Shown: in pieces, positions 53,595 to 62,207 of the stretch
Numbering within the stretch: the first letter of the stretch is position 1
Layout: the number at the start of each line of letters is the position of its first letter
Assembly: GCA_965261915.1 (NCBI GenBank)
Contig: CBDHDW010000004.1
Span: 62,001-126,000 of the forward strand
Direction of reading: 5' to 3'
Source: JAIBDK01 sp965261915
GTDB lineage: Bacteria > Pseudomonadota > Gammaproteobacteria > Arenicellales > Poriferihabitantaceae
Length of the DNA: 64,000 nt
Position numbers and translations under genes: made by a program
The notes under the pieces: generated by a model
The model's input: only the letters and a program-made list of their open reading frames with translations
Databases searched by the model: none
Told to the model about the DNA's origin: nothing

Positions 53595-55223
53595 TAAGAT
53601 GTTTATGCCCTCCCGCCTTATGAAATCGAGATACGCCAGAAGTGCTGGATAATCATTGAAATGGGTTTGTGATATGTTTGTATCTGCTATCTTATTCGGT
53701 TTGGAGGGAGTCTTATTGCTGATAGCAGACAAGGTTTGGTTCATATGCTCAGCATTGAACGCGTAAAGACCAGAAGGTGCCGGACCATCGCCAATCCATA
53801 TCAACGGTTTGTTTGTTGCTCGCAGGACAGACAGGTCGGTGGCAGACGTTACTGCGATGATATCGGCGATGTTGGCGGCCATAACAGCGCTGCCCGTCAA
53901 TTGGCGTAAACCGCCCATATCCGCTCTACTGGCCTCACGGCTTTGCAATGCGTGTGATAATCCATCTCCTGTTTTCGGGAAAACGAGATCAAGATGCAGG
54001 TTGTCGCAGTCCAAGGCAGCGTCGATCAAGGCAGGAATAGTCGTTGCCAGATGCGGTGGGGTACTGCCAGTTGCGTCGTCAGGCCCGACATAAACGGCTA
54101 TTCTGGGGCATACGGGAACGGTAGCGTATGCGGGCAGGTATACCTTATCTTCGATACTTGAGACAGTAAATATGCGTGTTCGCAAGCTTGAAGGCGGGCT
54201 TGCCCGCCAGAGAGCTGCAACCTTTGCATTCGGGGCCACAACGGCATCATACATGGCGATATTATGTGGCAGTATCATAGCCTTAGCCAATGCATCCGAT
54301 GCAACTAAAATATGATGATACTGATTGTAACGGATGAAATGCCCGTTTTTTATTGCATCGTTGACATAGAAGACAGCTTTGATTCCCTGCAAAGCAAAGG
54401 CATCGAGCGTTGCAATAGTAGGGGCGAACCATACGCTGTGCGCTTGAGACTTGGCCAAAACCCCTCGCGCAGCCCCCTCGCGTGCAACTACCGCCAGCTC
54501 AACACCCTCAGAGCTTAGCCGTTCAATAAGCTCCATTGGTGCTATGCTTGAGGGCTTTGTTTGGGAATAATATAACAATGTTGTTACCGCGTTTTGGGTC
54601 AGGCTATTGGCTATCTGTGCAGCAGCGGTTGCCCTCAGGCGATCACAAAACTCTTTAGTGCCTTTCCAAGTCGCAATTGCGATTGCAATGGCCCCGAACG
54701 CAGCCAGGAGTGCCAGCATCCATGTTAGACCAGGTCCACGTTCATTGATAAGAACAGCCGAACTTGTTACCAGAGAGACCGCGCATATCCCCACCCGTAG
54801 AGTATAGATCGTGCGATTACCGATCATTACCAATGTACTTTTATCGAATGCCGGCAAATGGCTGACAAGAGCCACAGCCTTAGTGGTTGCAAAGGCCACA
54901 ATACGCACTGCAGCGTAACAAATACCCAGCCCGATAGCTACGGCAAGGCCAGTCAGAAGATATGTATTGATGTTGCCAGTAAGGCCGCCGATTAAAATCC
55001 AGTTGGCCAGCACTAAAAAAGGTACAGGAGCCTCAGGATAGGGGCCAAGCGTAGAAGAACCAAATACAGCCCGTTGTGTCTTTACAGTCAGGAAGGCGGG
55101 AACATGTATCGAGATCGTCAATAGCATGGCAGCTATCTCAGCCGGTGTTAAACTTTCTGAAAGAAACAACAGCGCGAACCCAAGTAAAATCAGAATCATA
55201 CAATAGACACCGAGGTGCATCAT
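53577..55223 (-). CDS. CDP-polyol phosphotransferase-like protein 2 with membrane N-terminus
   Basis: 548 residues. At least four hydrophobic helices in the first 200 (CMILILLGFALLFLS, FLVLANWILIGGLTGNINTY, WMLALLAAFGAIAIAIATW), then a GT-B-like domain with segments in the positions of the CDP-glycerol transferases (APTIATLDAFALQGIKAVFY, RIAVYVGPDDATGS, DIIAVTSATDLSVLRATNKP). The conserved His-Gly is replaced here, so activity is less certain. The last codons are read from the IS605 right end, so the original C-terminus may be altered. Confidence 0.6.
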   Translation of the reverse strand: MMHLGVYCMILILLGFALLFLSESLTPAEIAAMLLTISIHVPAFLTVKTQRAVFGSSTLGPYPEAPVPFLVLANWILIGGLTGNINTYLLTGLAVAIGLGICYAAVRIVAFATTKAVALVSHLPAFDKSTLVMIGNRTIYTLRVGICAVSLVTSSAVLINERGPGLTWMLALLAAFGAIAIAIATWKGTKEFCDRLRATAAAQIANSLTQNAVTTLLYYSQTKPSSIAPMELIERLSSEGVELAVVAREGAARGVLAKSQAHSVWFAPTIATLDAFALQGIKAVFYVNDAIKNGHFIRYNQYHHILVASDALAKAMILPHNIAMYDAVVAPNAKVAALWRASPPSSLRTRIFTVSSIEDKVYLPAYATVPVCPRIAVYVGPDDATGSTPPHLATTIPALIDAALDCDNLHLDLVFPKTGDGLSHALQSREASRADMGGLRQLTGSAVMAANIADIIAVTSATDLSVLRATNKPLIWIGDGPAPSGLYAFNAEHMNQTLSAISNKTPSKPNKIADTNISQTHFNDYPALLAYLDFIRREGINILTSSPS

Positions 55224-56468
55224 TTAAGTTCCTTTTCCGGCACCATTCCAGAACGGATCTTGGTGTACATAATTGATCAGCCACGCGCGCCGCGCCGCGC
55301 CGTTCTGTTTCTCAAGTTCTGGTGCGTGCCAGCAGAAAACACGGGCGCGATGAATAGCATCTATCACTTGTGCATCTTCAAGATACGCAATAGTGGCGTT
55401 TTCCACGCATGTTTCAGGCAAAAAGGCCTTTTTGTAATAAAAATCCTGCAATGGCACAGGGATATTTTCAGGATGGGTGATAACCATATGCGAGATGTGC
55501 TGCTTCAGGAAAACGGCTTCCATACCTGAGACATCACACAGTCCTAACGCTACAGGTAACGGTGTTATGCTGCTCGCGTTCAAGCGAGGTATGCCGCCAA
55601 GACGCATGCGGCTTACTATACGGATTGGCAAACTGGCATCGTCAAGTGACAGCTCTGGTTGAAATCCATCCGCAGAGAGCTGGCGGACGCCAGACACGAA
55701 GTCGCGCAAAAGGCGTGGCTGAAGCAGGCCAAGATAGGGGTGTGGCTTAACTACGACACGCGTTATTCCTGCTGCTCTAGCTGCTCTAGCTGCGGTATAG
55801 AAGCCGTATCGAGCCGTGATCGAACTGTAATTGTCTCGTCCGTTGTCATAGCCCTCCCATGTCGGGCAATAAAGCAGGGCTGCATTATCGGCATCCCGCG
55901 CAGCCGGAGCTATCCAGTCAAGTGCTTGTACGAAGCTGTCGCCCATCATCACCAGTCGCCCACCATCGACGTCGGCCGGGGTAAATATTCCAGCAGCGAG
56001 ATAACGGTCGCGCGACAGACCACCTGCCACCGAGATATAGTCATAAAGCCGTGCGGCAGGACGGTTGGAGGCTAGTTTGTTGCTTTCGCCGTGAAGCGTA
56101 AGGACGTGATGAACGCCGCGATTGGTGACCAAGTTCAAATTAGACTGTGAATTGAACGGATAAAAGACAACGCCGCCCGGGGACAAGGGTATACGTCTGA
56201 TTTGTTTATTGCGGATATTGCGGATATCAAGATCACGGGGAAGATTGTTAGTTGCCAGTTGGGCCCAGTGCCACGCATTAATGCGCATAAAAAGCGGCGT
56301 TTCAGTACGACCGAACATTCCGCTGTCATAGAAGGGCAATATCTGTCGCAAGGCAGAGATCACGGGACTATCGAGATAAACCGCTTGATCGCACGCTACT
56401 GCGTCAGAAACTGCGAAAGGTGGCGCAGAACCACCATTCAGAGCGTTTTTGAAATTGGCTGGATGCAT
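55224..56468 (-). CDS. CDP-polyol phosphotransferase-like protein 3, soluble
   Basis: 414 residues without clear membrane helices. Motifs in order: VLTLHGESNKLASNRPAARL, ALLYCPTWEGYDNGRDNYSS, VVVKPHPYLG and LGLCDVSGMEAVFLKQHISH. They correspond to the HG, PTW, PHP and D-S elements of CDP-glycerol/ribitol phosphotransferases. It probably adds polyol-phosphate or a priming unit. It abuts the previous gene (1 nt) and follows the SDR gene by 5 nt. Confidence 0.65.
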   Translation of the reverse strand: MHPANFKNALNGGSAPPFAVSDAVACDQAVYLDSPVISALRQILPFYDSGMFGRTETPLFMRINAWHWAQLATNNLPRDLDIRNIRNKQIRRIPLSPGGVVFYPFNSQSNLNLVTNRGVHHVLTLHGESNKLASNRPAARLYDYISVAGGLSRDRYLAAGIFTPADVDGGRLVMMGDSFVQALDWIAPAARDADNAALLYCPTWEGYDNGRDNYSSITARYGFYTAARAARAAGITRVVVKPHPYLGLLQPRLLRDFVSGVRQLSADGFQPELSLDDASLPIRIVSRMRLGGIPRLNASSITPLPVALGLCDVSGMEAVFLKQHISHMVITHPENIPVPLQDFYYKKAFLPETCVENATIAYLEDAQVIDAIHRARVFCWHAPELEKQNGAARRAWLINYVHQDPFWNGAGKGT

Positions 56469-56473
56469 TTTCT

Positions 56474-57214
56474 TTACCTCAGATACGAACGAACCACGAG
56501 GTTCTGGCTATGCAGCAGCTTTCCTGTATCGCTTGTCATCATTGCTACAACTTGTGCCACTTGTGCTGGCTGCATAATTGTTAAAGGATTTTCATCCGGT
56601 GCAAGTACGCGGCGCAGATCAGTAGCACAACGGCCAGGCGAGAGGCAGGCCACGTCGATACCTTGAGGTGCCAACTCTTCGCGAAGCACTTCAGACATGT
56701 TGATTACTGCAGCCTTTGATGCTGAATACGTCAGCCAGCCAGCGCGTCCTCCAATACCAACAGTCGAAGCTATATTGATTATCTGCTCAAGCGGATAATT
56801 TCGGCGCAACGCCTCTTGGATGATACGGAAAGGAGAGTAAAGGTTAACACACATTGTATGTATAAAATCCGACATCTCGGCCTCATGGATTGGGGCTGGC
56901 TTGGTAAATCCGGCATTGTTGATGATTGTATCCACACGAACCTTCAATGCATCTAACTCATCATATATACGTGAAATTACCTCATGATCCGACAAATCGG
57001 CTTCGATCGGCACAAGCTTGCATTTCCTGCCTAGTGCGCGGATATACTCAACAGCTTCATTAAATTTATGCGAAGGGCGTGCAATCATTACCACACAGCC
57101 AAAACCATGGTCTCCAATTACAAGATTTTTAGCAATTTCGAAACCAATTCCCTTTGAGGCACCCGTTATAATTACGGTTTTGCCTAAGCTTTTAACCTCT
57201 TCAACCATGCTCAT
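56474..57214 (-). CDS. Short-chain dehydrogenase, probable sugar/ribulose-5-phosphate reductase
   Basis: 246 residues of the SDR family: TVIITGASKGIGFEIAKNLV (NAD(P) binding), NNAGFTKPAPI and the catalytic YSASKAAVINMSEVL, with IASTVGIG before it. It overlaps the cytidylyltransferase by 14 nt. The pair IspD-like plus SDR corresponds to the two halves of Bcs1/Acs1, the bifunctional CDP-ribitol synthase of Haemophilus capsules, where the SDR reduces ribulose 5-phosphate to ribitol 5-phosphate. This role is inferred. Confidence 0.82.
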   Translation of the reverse strand: MSMVEEVKSLGKTVIITGASKGIGFEIAKNLVIGDHGFGCVVMIARPSHKFNEAVEYIRALGRKCKLVPIEADLSDHEVISRIYDELDALKVRVDTIINNAGFTKPAPIHEAEMSDFIHTMCVNLYSPFRIIQEALRRNYPLEQIINIASTVGIGGRAGWLTYSASKAAVINMSEVLREELAPQGIDVACLSPGRCATDLRRVLAPDENPLTIMQPAQVAQVVAMMTSDTGKLLHSQNLVVRSYLR

Positions 57215-57932
57215 ATCCCGCTTTTATAATTTGCTTTGCTATCAAAAAATCTTCTGGGCTTGTAATTTTAAGATTCTTGCTAGCTCCGTTAAGAGTAATG
57301 ACCTGAGTTTGGGTCATGCTTACAACCATAACAGCATCCTCGGTAAAGACATTGCCCCTTTTGATTGCCCTTTTATGTGCTTTAAGCAACGTGTCGCGAT
57401 CGAATTTTTGTGGCAACTGGATGTCAAATACCTCATCACGCGATACGCCATTTTGAATCATCTGTGTTTCCTGATTTATCTGGCACATCGAAAAGGCGAT
57501 GTGATAACACAAAGCGGCGTTGGGCTCGGGGCATTCGATTAACTTTGTGAACATTCCCATGTCCGCAAAGGGTCGGGCCGATTCATGCAACAAAACTGTG
57601 TCATACCGTGCAGCTTGGGCCAAAATATACGAACTTTCCTGTCGTGTCTTGCCGCCATCGACGATTGTGTAGGTTTGCCTTTTACAATAGGTTTCCATGA
57701 TCTCGCAGGTGCGCCGATGGTAGCCATCAGGCGCATTGACGATGATTTCTCTAATATTCTGTATGCGTGTGGCCAAAATGATTGAATGCGCAATCAACGG
57801 ATGGCCGGCAAGTTCATAAAATTGCTTAGGTTCACAATGGCCTGACCTCTGACCGACCCCGCCTGAAAGCAGTAATAGTGAAATGGGTTGTTTTGAAGTA
57901 ATCATCATAGCTCCATAATTGTCAGTTTGCAA
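57201..57932 (-). CDS. IspD/TarI-family cytidylyltransferase
   Basis: 243 residues. Nucleotide-binding LLLLSGGVGQRSGHCEPKQF, VNAPDGYHRRTCEIMET, TIVDGGKTRQESSYILAQ and LLHESARPFADMGMF are the IspD/TarI signatures. IspD makes CDP-methylerythritol; in a capsule operon next to an SDR and CDP-polyol transferases, a TarI-like role making CDP-ribitol (or CDP-glycerol-like) is more probable. Start inside the wza-like gene end (11-nt overlap). Confidence 0.85.
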   Translation of the reverse strand: MQTDNYGAMMITSKQPISLLLLSGGVGQRSGHCEPKQFYELAGHPLIAHSIILATRIQNIREIIVNAPDGYHRRTCEIMETYCKRQTYTIVDGGKTRQESSYILAQAARYDTVLLHESARPFADMGMFTKLIECPEPNAALCYHIAFSMCQINQETQMIQNGVSRDEVFDIQLPQKFDRDTLLKAHKRAIKRGNVFTEDAVMVVSMTQTQVITLNGASKNLKITSPEDFLIAKQIIKAGYEHG

Positions 57933-59079
57933 GATTTTGGGAGGCCTTTGCAGTAGTTAGAAAAGGCGCAATTATGAAATTAACAAATTTACGAAATTCA
58001 GCGGCAGGGGCGCTGGCAACATAAAGAATATCCTTGTCGTGAATCATAAAAGATTGGGCCAGAAAAAAAGCCTCTGGGCTGTTGAAATCAAGCTTATAGA
58101 TGGTCGGAACGCCCTGAACATAGCTATGTTCAGGAATATGCCCTCTTGCCCGCTTGACCCTCTTAGAAGATTCAAACCGGAAGATAAATACGCCACTTTC
58201 ATCGGCGAGATTATCACTCAGCCCACCAGACTGGGCCAAAGCCTCAGTTAGGCTAACCATCTCGCTCTGGAAGGCTTGCTGTTTTTGAGAGGAGATTGCA
58301 CCAAAGGCAGTGAAGCTGCGTGGTTTATAGTGAATCTGGATAGTATCGCGAGGGGCTAGCCAGATATTGTTTGAAGCGTTGCGCACGACATCATCCAACC
58401 GCACCCGTGCTATGCGCCCGCCACGTATCACACTGATCTCTGTGTTATAGCTGGCCTCCGAGGAACCGCCTGCAAGAGCCACGGCATCCAGAAGGCGTAT
58501 ACCGCTTGCAGGAATATCAAATCGGCCTGGAGCCTGCGCATCTCCACCTACCGAAACGGTTTGAGTACCATTACTTTTCAAAATCACGGCCACCTCCGGA
58601 TCAACAACACGACCTTCAAGGCCTTGCACGATTCGTGCACGTACGGCGTCCAAACCCAATCCCGAAACAGATAAATTGCCAACGTAGGGAATATAAATTT
58701 GTCCCGCATCATTCACAACAACAGGAAGTTGCGAACTTCTACTGCCAGCAGTAGTAAACAATCCCTCTAACGAACTTTCCCAGATTCGTATTGTCAGACG
58801 ATCCCCCACCCCTATACGTGTGCCACCGGGATCACGTGAGCCACCAAGCGTTGAACCCATATTATAAGATAACGGGGCTCCCACCGCACGAACCACTGCT
58901 GGGGTCAGTGCTATCACCGAGAAATTTCTGGTGGCGATATCTTCTGCCGTTGTATCCTCATTCAGGGTGATATCTACAGAATTTGGTCCTTGTCCAGGCA
59001 GGGATGCACAACCAGCAAGAAGAACTAGAGCTGACACAATAGCGATAGAGCAACGGCCCAATTGCAATGGAATGCGCAA
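57922..59079 (-). CDS. Outer-membrane polysaccharide export protein (Wza/KpsD type)
   Basis: 385 residues with a lipoprotein signal (ALVLLAGCASLPGQG; Cys at residue 24). Poly_export domain: GVGDRLTIRIWESSLEG and VVNDAGQIYIPYVGNLSVSG; SLBB-type repeats: VSVGGDAQAPGRFDIPASGI and FTAFGAISSQKQQ. It forms the outer-membrane exit for the capsule, connecting to KpsE. It is the first gene of the locus on the minus strand; a promoter must lie between 59080 and the disrupted adhesin gene, or transcription enters from there. Confidence 0.9.
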   Translation of the reverse strand: MRIPLQLGRCSIAIVSALVLLAGCASLPGQGPNSVDITLNEDTTAEDIATRNFSVIALTPAVVRAVGAPLSYNMGSTLGGSRDPGGTRIGVGDRLTIRIWESSLEGLFTTAGSRSSQLPVVVNDAGQIYIPYVGNLSVSGLGLDAVRARIVQGLEGRVVDPEVAVILKSNGTQTVSVGGDAQAPGRFDIPASGIRLLDAVALAGGSSEASYNTEISVIRGGRIARVRLDDVVRNASNNIWLAPRDTIQIHYKPRSFTAFGAISSQKQQAFQSEMVSLTEALAQSGGLSDNLADESGVFIFRFESSKRVKRARGHIPEHSYVQGVPTIYKLDFNSPEAFFLAQSFMIHDKDILYVASAPAAEFRKFVNFIIAPFLTTAKASQNLAN

Positions 59080-59084
59080 AAGTA

Positions 59085-60735
59085 TCAGAACTCCATATCC
59101 AGACTAACCCCGAGGCCCCAGGCCAGACGCGCGTCCAGGTAGAGGTTGTCTGTCAAGCGGGCGGTGACATAGGGTCCCGCCATCCAGCCTTTGCCTTCGG
59201 TGTTCTCCTTGGCCGCGCTGGAGGTCAGGCTGTCGTATTGCAGCAGGCCACCCACCAGCAGATCGGGCGAGACCAGATAGTCCGCGCCCAGATAGGCAAT
59301 GGCAAAATCACCGTTGGAGCCGGCACTGCCGTTGAACTTGTTGAGGCTGCCTTCAAACCAGACATCAAAGCGGCGGCTCTCGTGATACGCCGTCCCGCCT
59401 TTTGTCACTTGCAGATGATCGGCGGCGCGGGTGACCTGGTCCAGGCTGGTGGCAAATTTGTAAGTCCCCGAACCAAGGCTGAGGAAGTTAAACTCGAACG
59501 GTTTGAGTTTGGTAATCTCGCCGGTGGCAAAGCTCAGCTGTTCCGAGCCAACACCGCGTTGCAGCCGGTTGATGCGGCGCGACAGTTTCGGCTGGTTGGC
59601 CAGAATGAGGTTGGTCCGCGTGTGCATAAACCGGTTGATGCTCTCGACTGTTTTTTGAACAGAGACATCGGATGTCACGGTGATGGTCACGGTGTCGGTG
59701 GCTGTTTGCCCCCGTGCATCGGTGACGGTCAGTTTAAACACCAGCGCGCCGTTATCAGTCTGCCGGGTCGGTGCGGTGAAGGTCGGGCTGGCGGCGGTCG
59801 CATCGCTCAGGGTGACAGTCGTGCCGTCAGTTTGCGTCCATGCGTAGGTCAGGGTGTCGTCTGCATCAATATCGGTGCCGCTGCCATCCAAGATCACAGT
59901 ATCGCCCTCGTTCACGGTTTGATCAGTGCCGGCATTGGCGGTTGGCGCGTCATTCACATTGGTGACGGTGATATCGAAGGCTGGCAGGGAAGCGCTGAGG
60001 GTGCCGTCGGAGACCGCGATCACAATCCCCGATGTGGTGCCGACATCATCATTGTCCGGTGTTCCGGTCAAGGCACCTGTTGTGGTGCTGAATGTGGCCC
60101 AGCTTGGCTGTTTCACAATCGTATAGGTTAGGGTGTCGCCCGCGTCCGCATCGTTTCCGGTCGGGGTGAAACTGTAGGCTGCGTCCTGCGCCACGCTGGT
60201 TGCGGGCGTGCCGGAGATGGTTGGCGCGTCATTCACATTGGGGATGACCCCCACAGTGGGAACAACAAGATCTGGAAGGGGTACCGGGTTCCCCGATTGG
60301 TTCATGACGGCAAGGCTTATTTGCAGGTCGGGGCTACCATCTCTATGGCCTTCCGGCACAGTGATGGTAAGTTCCGACGTATTACTACCACTGTCGGTGA
60401 TCCGTCCACCACCAGTCGGGCGTGATCCAATCGTCCATTTGTAGGTGTAGGGCCCATCGAGGACGGGGAGAACCTCAACGGCGAGTGTCAGGCTCTGGCC
60501 CGCTTGGATCATCGGAGATCCATCTAGCGTGAAGGAAGCGGTGCGCGGCTGGTTGGATATCTCGGCACTGGCGGTGACTGCCGAGAGCGTCAGGGAAAGC
60601 AGGAGGGCGGTGCAGAGTAACACAGGAGCCATCCCCAATCCCCGTGCAGAAGAACCCGCGATGAGCCGTAAAAAACCGCTCAAAGGTCTTGACTTATGTC
60701 TAGAATTGTGGGGGGGGGGGGGTATTTCTATACAT
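59085..60735 (-). pseudogene. Surface adhesin/autotransporter with PKD/cadherin-like repeats; phase-OFF and C-terminally shortened
   Basis: The frame 60683-59085 encodes a signal peptide (MAPVLLCTALLLSLTLSAVT, cleavage near ASA), cadherin-like or PKD-like repeats (PNVNDAPTISGTPATSVAQD, VNDAPTANAGTDQTVNEGDT), a linker and the first half of an autotransporter barrel (FDVWFEGSLNKFNGS, VGGLLQYDS, YLDARLAWG). The barrel normally has 100-150 more residues; the frame ends GVSLDMEF five nt before the wza-like gene. The best start is ATG at 60733-60735 with AAGGAAG 8 nt upstream. Between it and the signal peptide lies C13, which puts a TAG in frame after 11 codons; with 12 C residues the frame is continuous. 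Confidence 0.75.
60710..60722. repeat. 13-bp poly-G (poly-C on coding strand) tract, probable slipped-strand switch
   Basis: Thirteen G on the plus strand, located 4-5 codons after the ATG of the adhesin gene. Twelve or fifteen would make the reading frame continuous. Homopolymers of this length are very prone to slippage and also to sequencing error, so the exact number may differ between cells or reads. Confidence 0.88.
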
Positions 60736-60879
60736 ATCCAAAGCTTCCTTTTTGCGTCTTTCCCTAAGCTTTAGGTCAAAAATATCCGTTAGGCAACAAG
60801 CTAGGGTAATCAATTGAATGGTTTTTGGCTTGAAAATTGGAAGAAAACGTAACTGCCGGAGGCTTCCGCGTTGAATTCA

Positions 60880-61260
60880 CATCTTGCCTCTCCGCTGCAC
60901 CGGGCATTGCGCCATCACAGTGCCGGGATATTCGAAGCCGAGCGTATATTCGGGCGCGCGATTGTAAACCATGACGGGCGCTCTGTGCCGGTGCGCTTCA
61001 TCGCCGAGCAGCATGTACGCGAGGATTGCCGGCGGATCCCGTCCGTGGCCGACTGGCTGCGGCATATTCCGGTGGAGCCCTGGATGGTCAACGGGGTGAT
61101 CCTGCCGGATACAGAACCGGTGGGTGCTGATCCGGACGCCGACTGGCGCGCAGCTGTGGCAGCGGGCCAGACCACATTGGGCTTGCGGGACTGGCTTTGC
61201 CAGACTGCCCTGCGTCTTAATGAGGCGATGGATCGGGAGGATAGGCTTCCAGCCGCCTGA
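60880..61260 (+). pseudogene. 5'-truncated second copy of the DUF6915 gene
   Basis: Identical to the last 127 codons of 47093-47575 except for a few silent-looking changes. The first 34 codons are replaced by unrelated sequence; a TTG at 60871 is the only possible start and has GGAGG 9-13 nt upstream by chance. It forms, with the terminator after it, the right end of the 397-bp direct repeat (60880-61276). Confidence 0.8.
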
Positions 61261-61276
61261 CCAATCGAAAGAGCGG
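60880..61276. repeat. 397-bp direct repeat, right copy
   Basis: Partner of 47195-47591, same orientation. The differences are single-base changes such as TGGTTG to TGGCTG and GCGGTGG to GCTGTGG. Recombination between the two would remove the capsule locus and rebuild one intact DUF6915 gene with its terminator. Confidence 0.92.
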
Positions 61277-61294
61277 GATCAACCCGCTCTTTTT
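61271..61294 (+). terminator. Rho-independent terminator after the DUF6915 copy
   Basis: GAGCGGGATCAACCCGCTCT followed by TTTT: a stem of 8 bp and a U-run. At the left copy of the direct repeat the same hairpin is cut after GAGCGG. Confidence 0.85.
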
Positions 61295-61295
61295 C

Positions 61296-61736
61296 CTAAT
61301 CCTTTTTTGGCGGATCATCACGATTAACAGACTTCGTTTGCCGTCTTTGCATTTGCGCCCGAACGTCCTCAACAATCTGTTTGGTAAAATTCGGGGGTAA
61401 AACACCATAGGCAATCTTATTCGGCTCACGACGGTTTACAGGTCGCAAATCGCTTCCCGGCCAGATGAAGTAATTCACATCATTGGTAACCACCCATGAG
61501 CGCTCATGATCAAGGCCGAGGCTCTTTTTGATCTGCGGCGGTATCTCTATGGCACGGGTGCCTTCAACGGGTTGATGATGCGTTATAGGGGCGACAATCA
61601 CGCGATTGTTTTTGGTCGCCAGAACAATCGCGCAAGGTCTATCCTTACGCCCTTCCTCGGCACCTGTCCGGGCTTCTCTGTGCCACAAATAGGCGTAGTT
61701 AATTACCAACCCGCGCTTGGGAGTAGGAATATCCAC
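61296..61736 (-). CDS. PemK/MazF-like toxin
   Basis: 146 residues from GTG. The fold signature PKRGLVINYAYLWHREARTG, RPCAIVLATKNNRVIVAPIT, and SWVVTNDVNYFIWPGSDLRP is that of PemK-like growth inhibitors, which cut mRNA. Its start overlaps the antitoxin stop (TAGTG). Likely a plasmid stability module together with the Phd-like protein. Confidence 0.85.
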   Translation of the reverse strand: MDIPTPKRGLVINYAYLWHREARTGAEEGRKDRPCAIVLATKNNRVIVAPITHHQPVEGTRAIEIPPQIKKSLGLDHERSWVVTNDVNYFIWPGSDLRPVNRREPNKIAYGVLPPNFTKQIVEDVRAQMQRRQTKSVNRDDPPKKD

Positions 61737-62002
61737 TAGCGTTCAAGGACAGGGTGTTTTGTTGCTGTGATACCGCTCATTTCTCTGGCGGCATCATCAA
61801 GAGCCTGTTTCAAATCATCCGGCAAATCTGCCGGGTGACAAGATACCCTGTCATCTATAGATTTGTACCGCTCATAATCCTCTGCGGAAATCAGAACAAC
61901 GCTTTCGCGTCCATAGCTTGTTACCATCACCGCTCCGCGTTGTGCTTGGGATTGGTAGCGGCCAAAATTCTTCTGCAATTCCGAGGCTGTTACTGTTGTC
62001 AT
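61736..62002 (-). CDS. Phd/YefM-type antitoxin
   Basis: 88 residues starting MTTVTASELQKNFGRYQSQA, the DNA-binding N-terminus of the Phd/YefM family, then VMVTSYGRESVVLISAEDYE. The C-terminal acidic helix should bind the toxin. The palindrome at 62015-62045 before it is the probable operator for autorepression. Confidence 0.9.
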   Translation of the reverse strand: MTTVTASELQKNFGRYQSQAQRGAVMVTSYGRESVVLISAEDYERYKSIDDRVSCHPADLPDDLKQALDDAAREMSGITATKHPVLER

Positions 62003-62014
62003 AAAACCAGCTCC

Positions 62015-62045
62015 TTTTTCCGTATATTACACAACTTACGGAAAA
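62015..62045. promoter_or_regulatory. Operator palindrome of the toxin-antitoxin pair
   Basis: TTTTTCCGTA and TTACGGAAAAA are inverted repeats around 10 central bases containing TATTACACAA. They start 12 nt before the antitoxin ATG and may be bound by the Phd-like dimer. Confidence 0.65.
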
Positions 62046-62207
62046 AAGCAAACGGTGTTGACTGTTATGTTGTGGCATGCGGGTTCCGACCCAGTCCCAA
62101 AATTTCGCGCCACCCAGCCTCAAAAAGTCAAAGAAAGCTTTGTTTCCAGGTGATCCCGTTCCCGAAGGGGGAAGGGGGTTTTAACCATCTATCACAAGGA
62201 AACACCT

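Noticed and set aside
59067..60131. A 354-residue plus-strand frame
   Set aside because: Antisense to the repeat-rich adhesin gene, whose signal peptide and cadherin/PKD-like repeats are convincing. The opposite frame is Gly/Val-rich without motifs.
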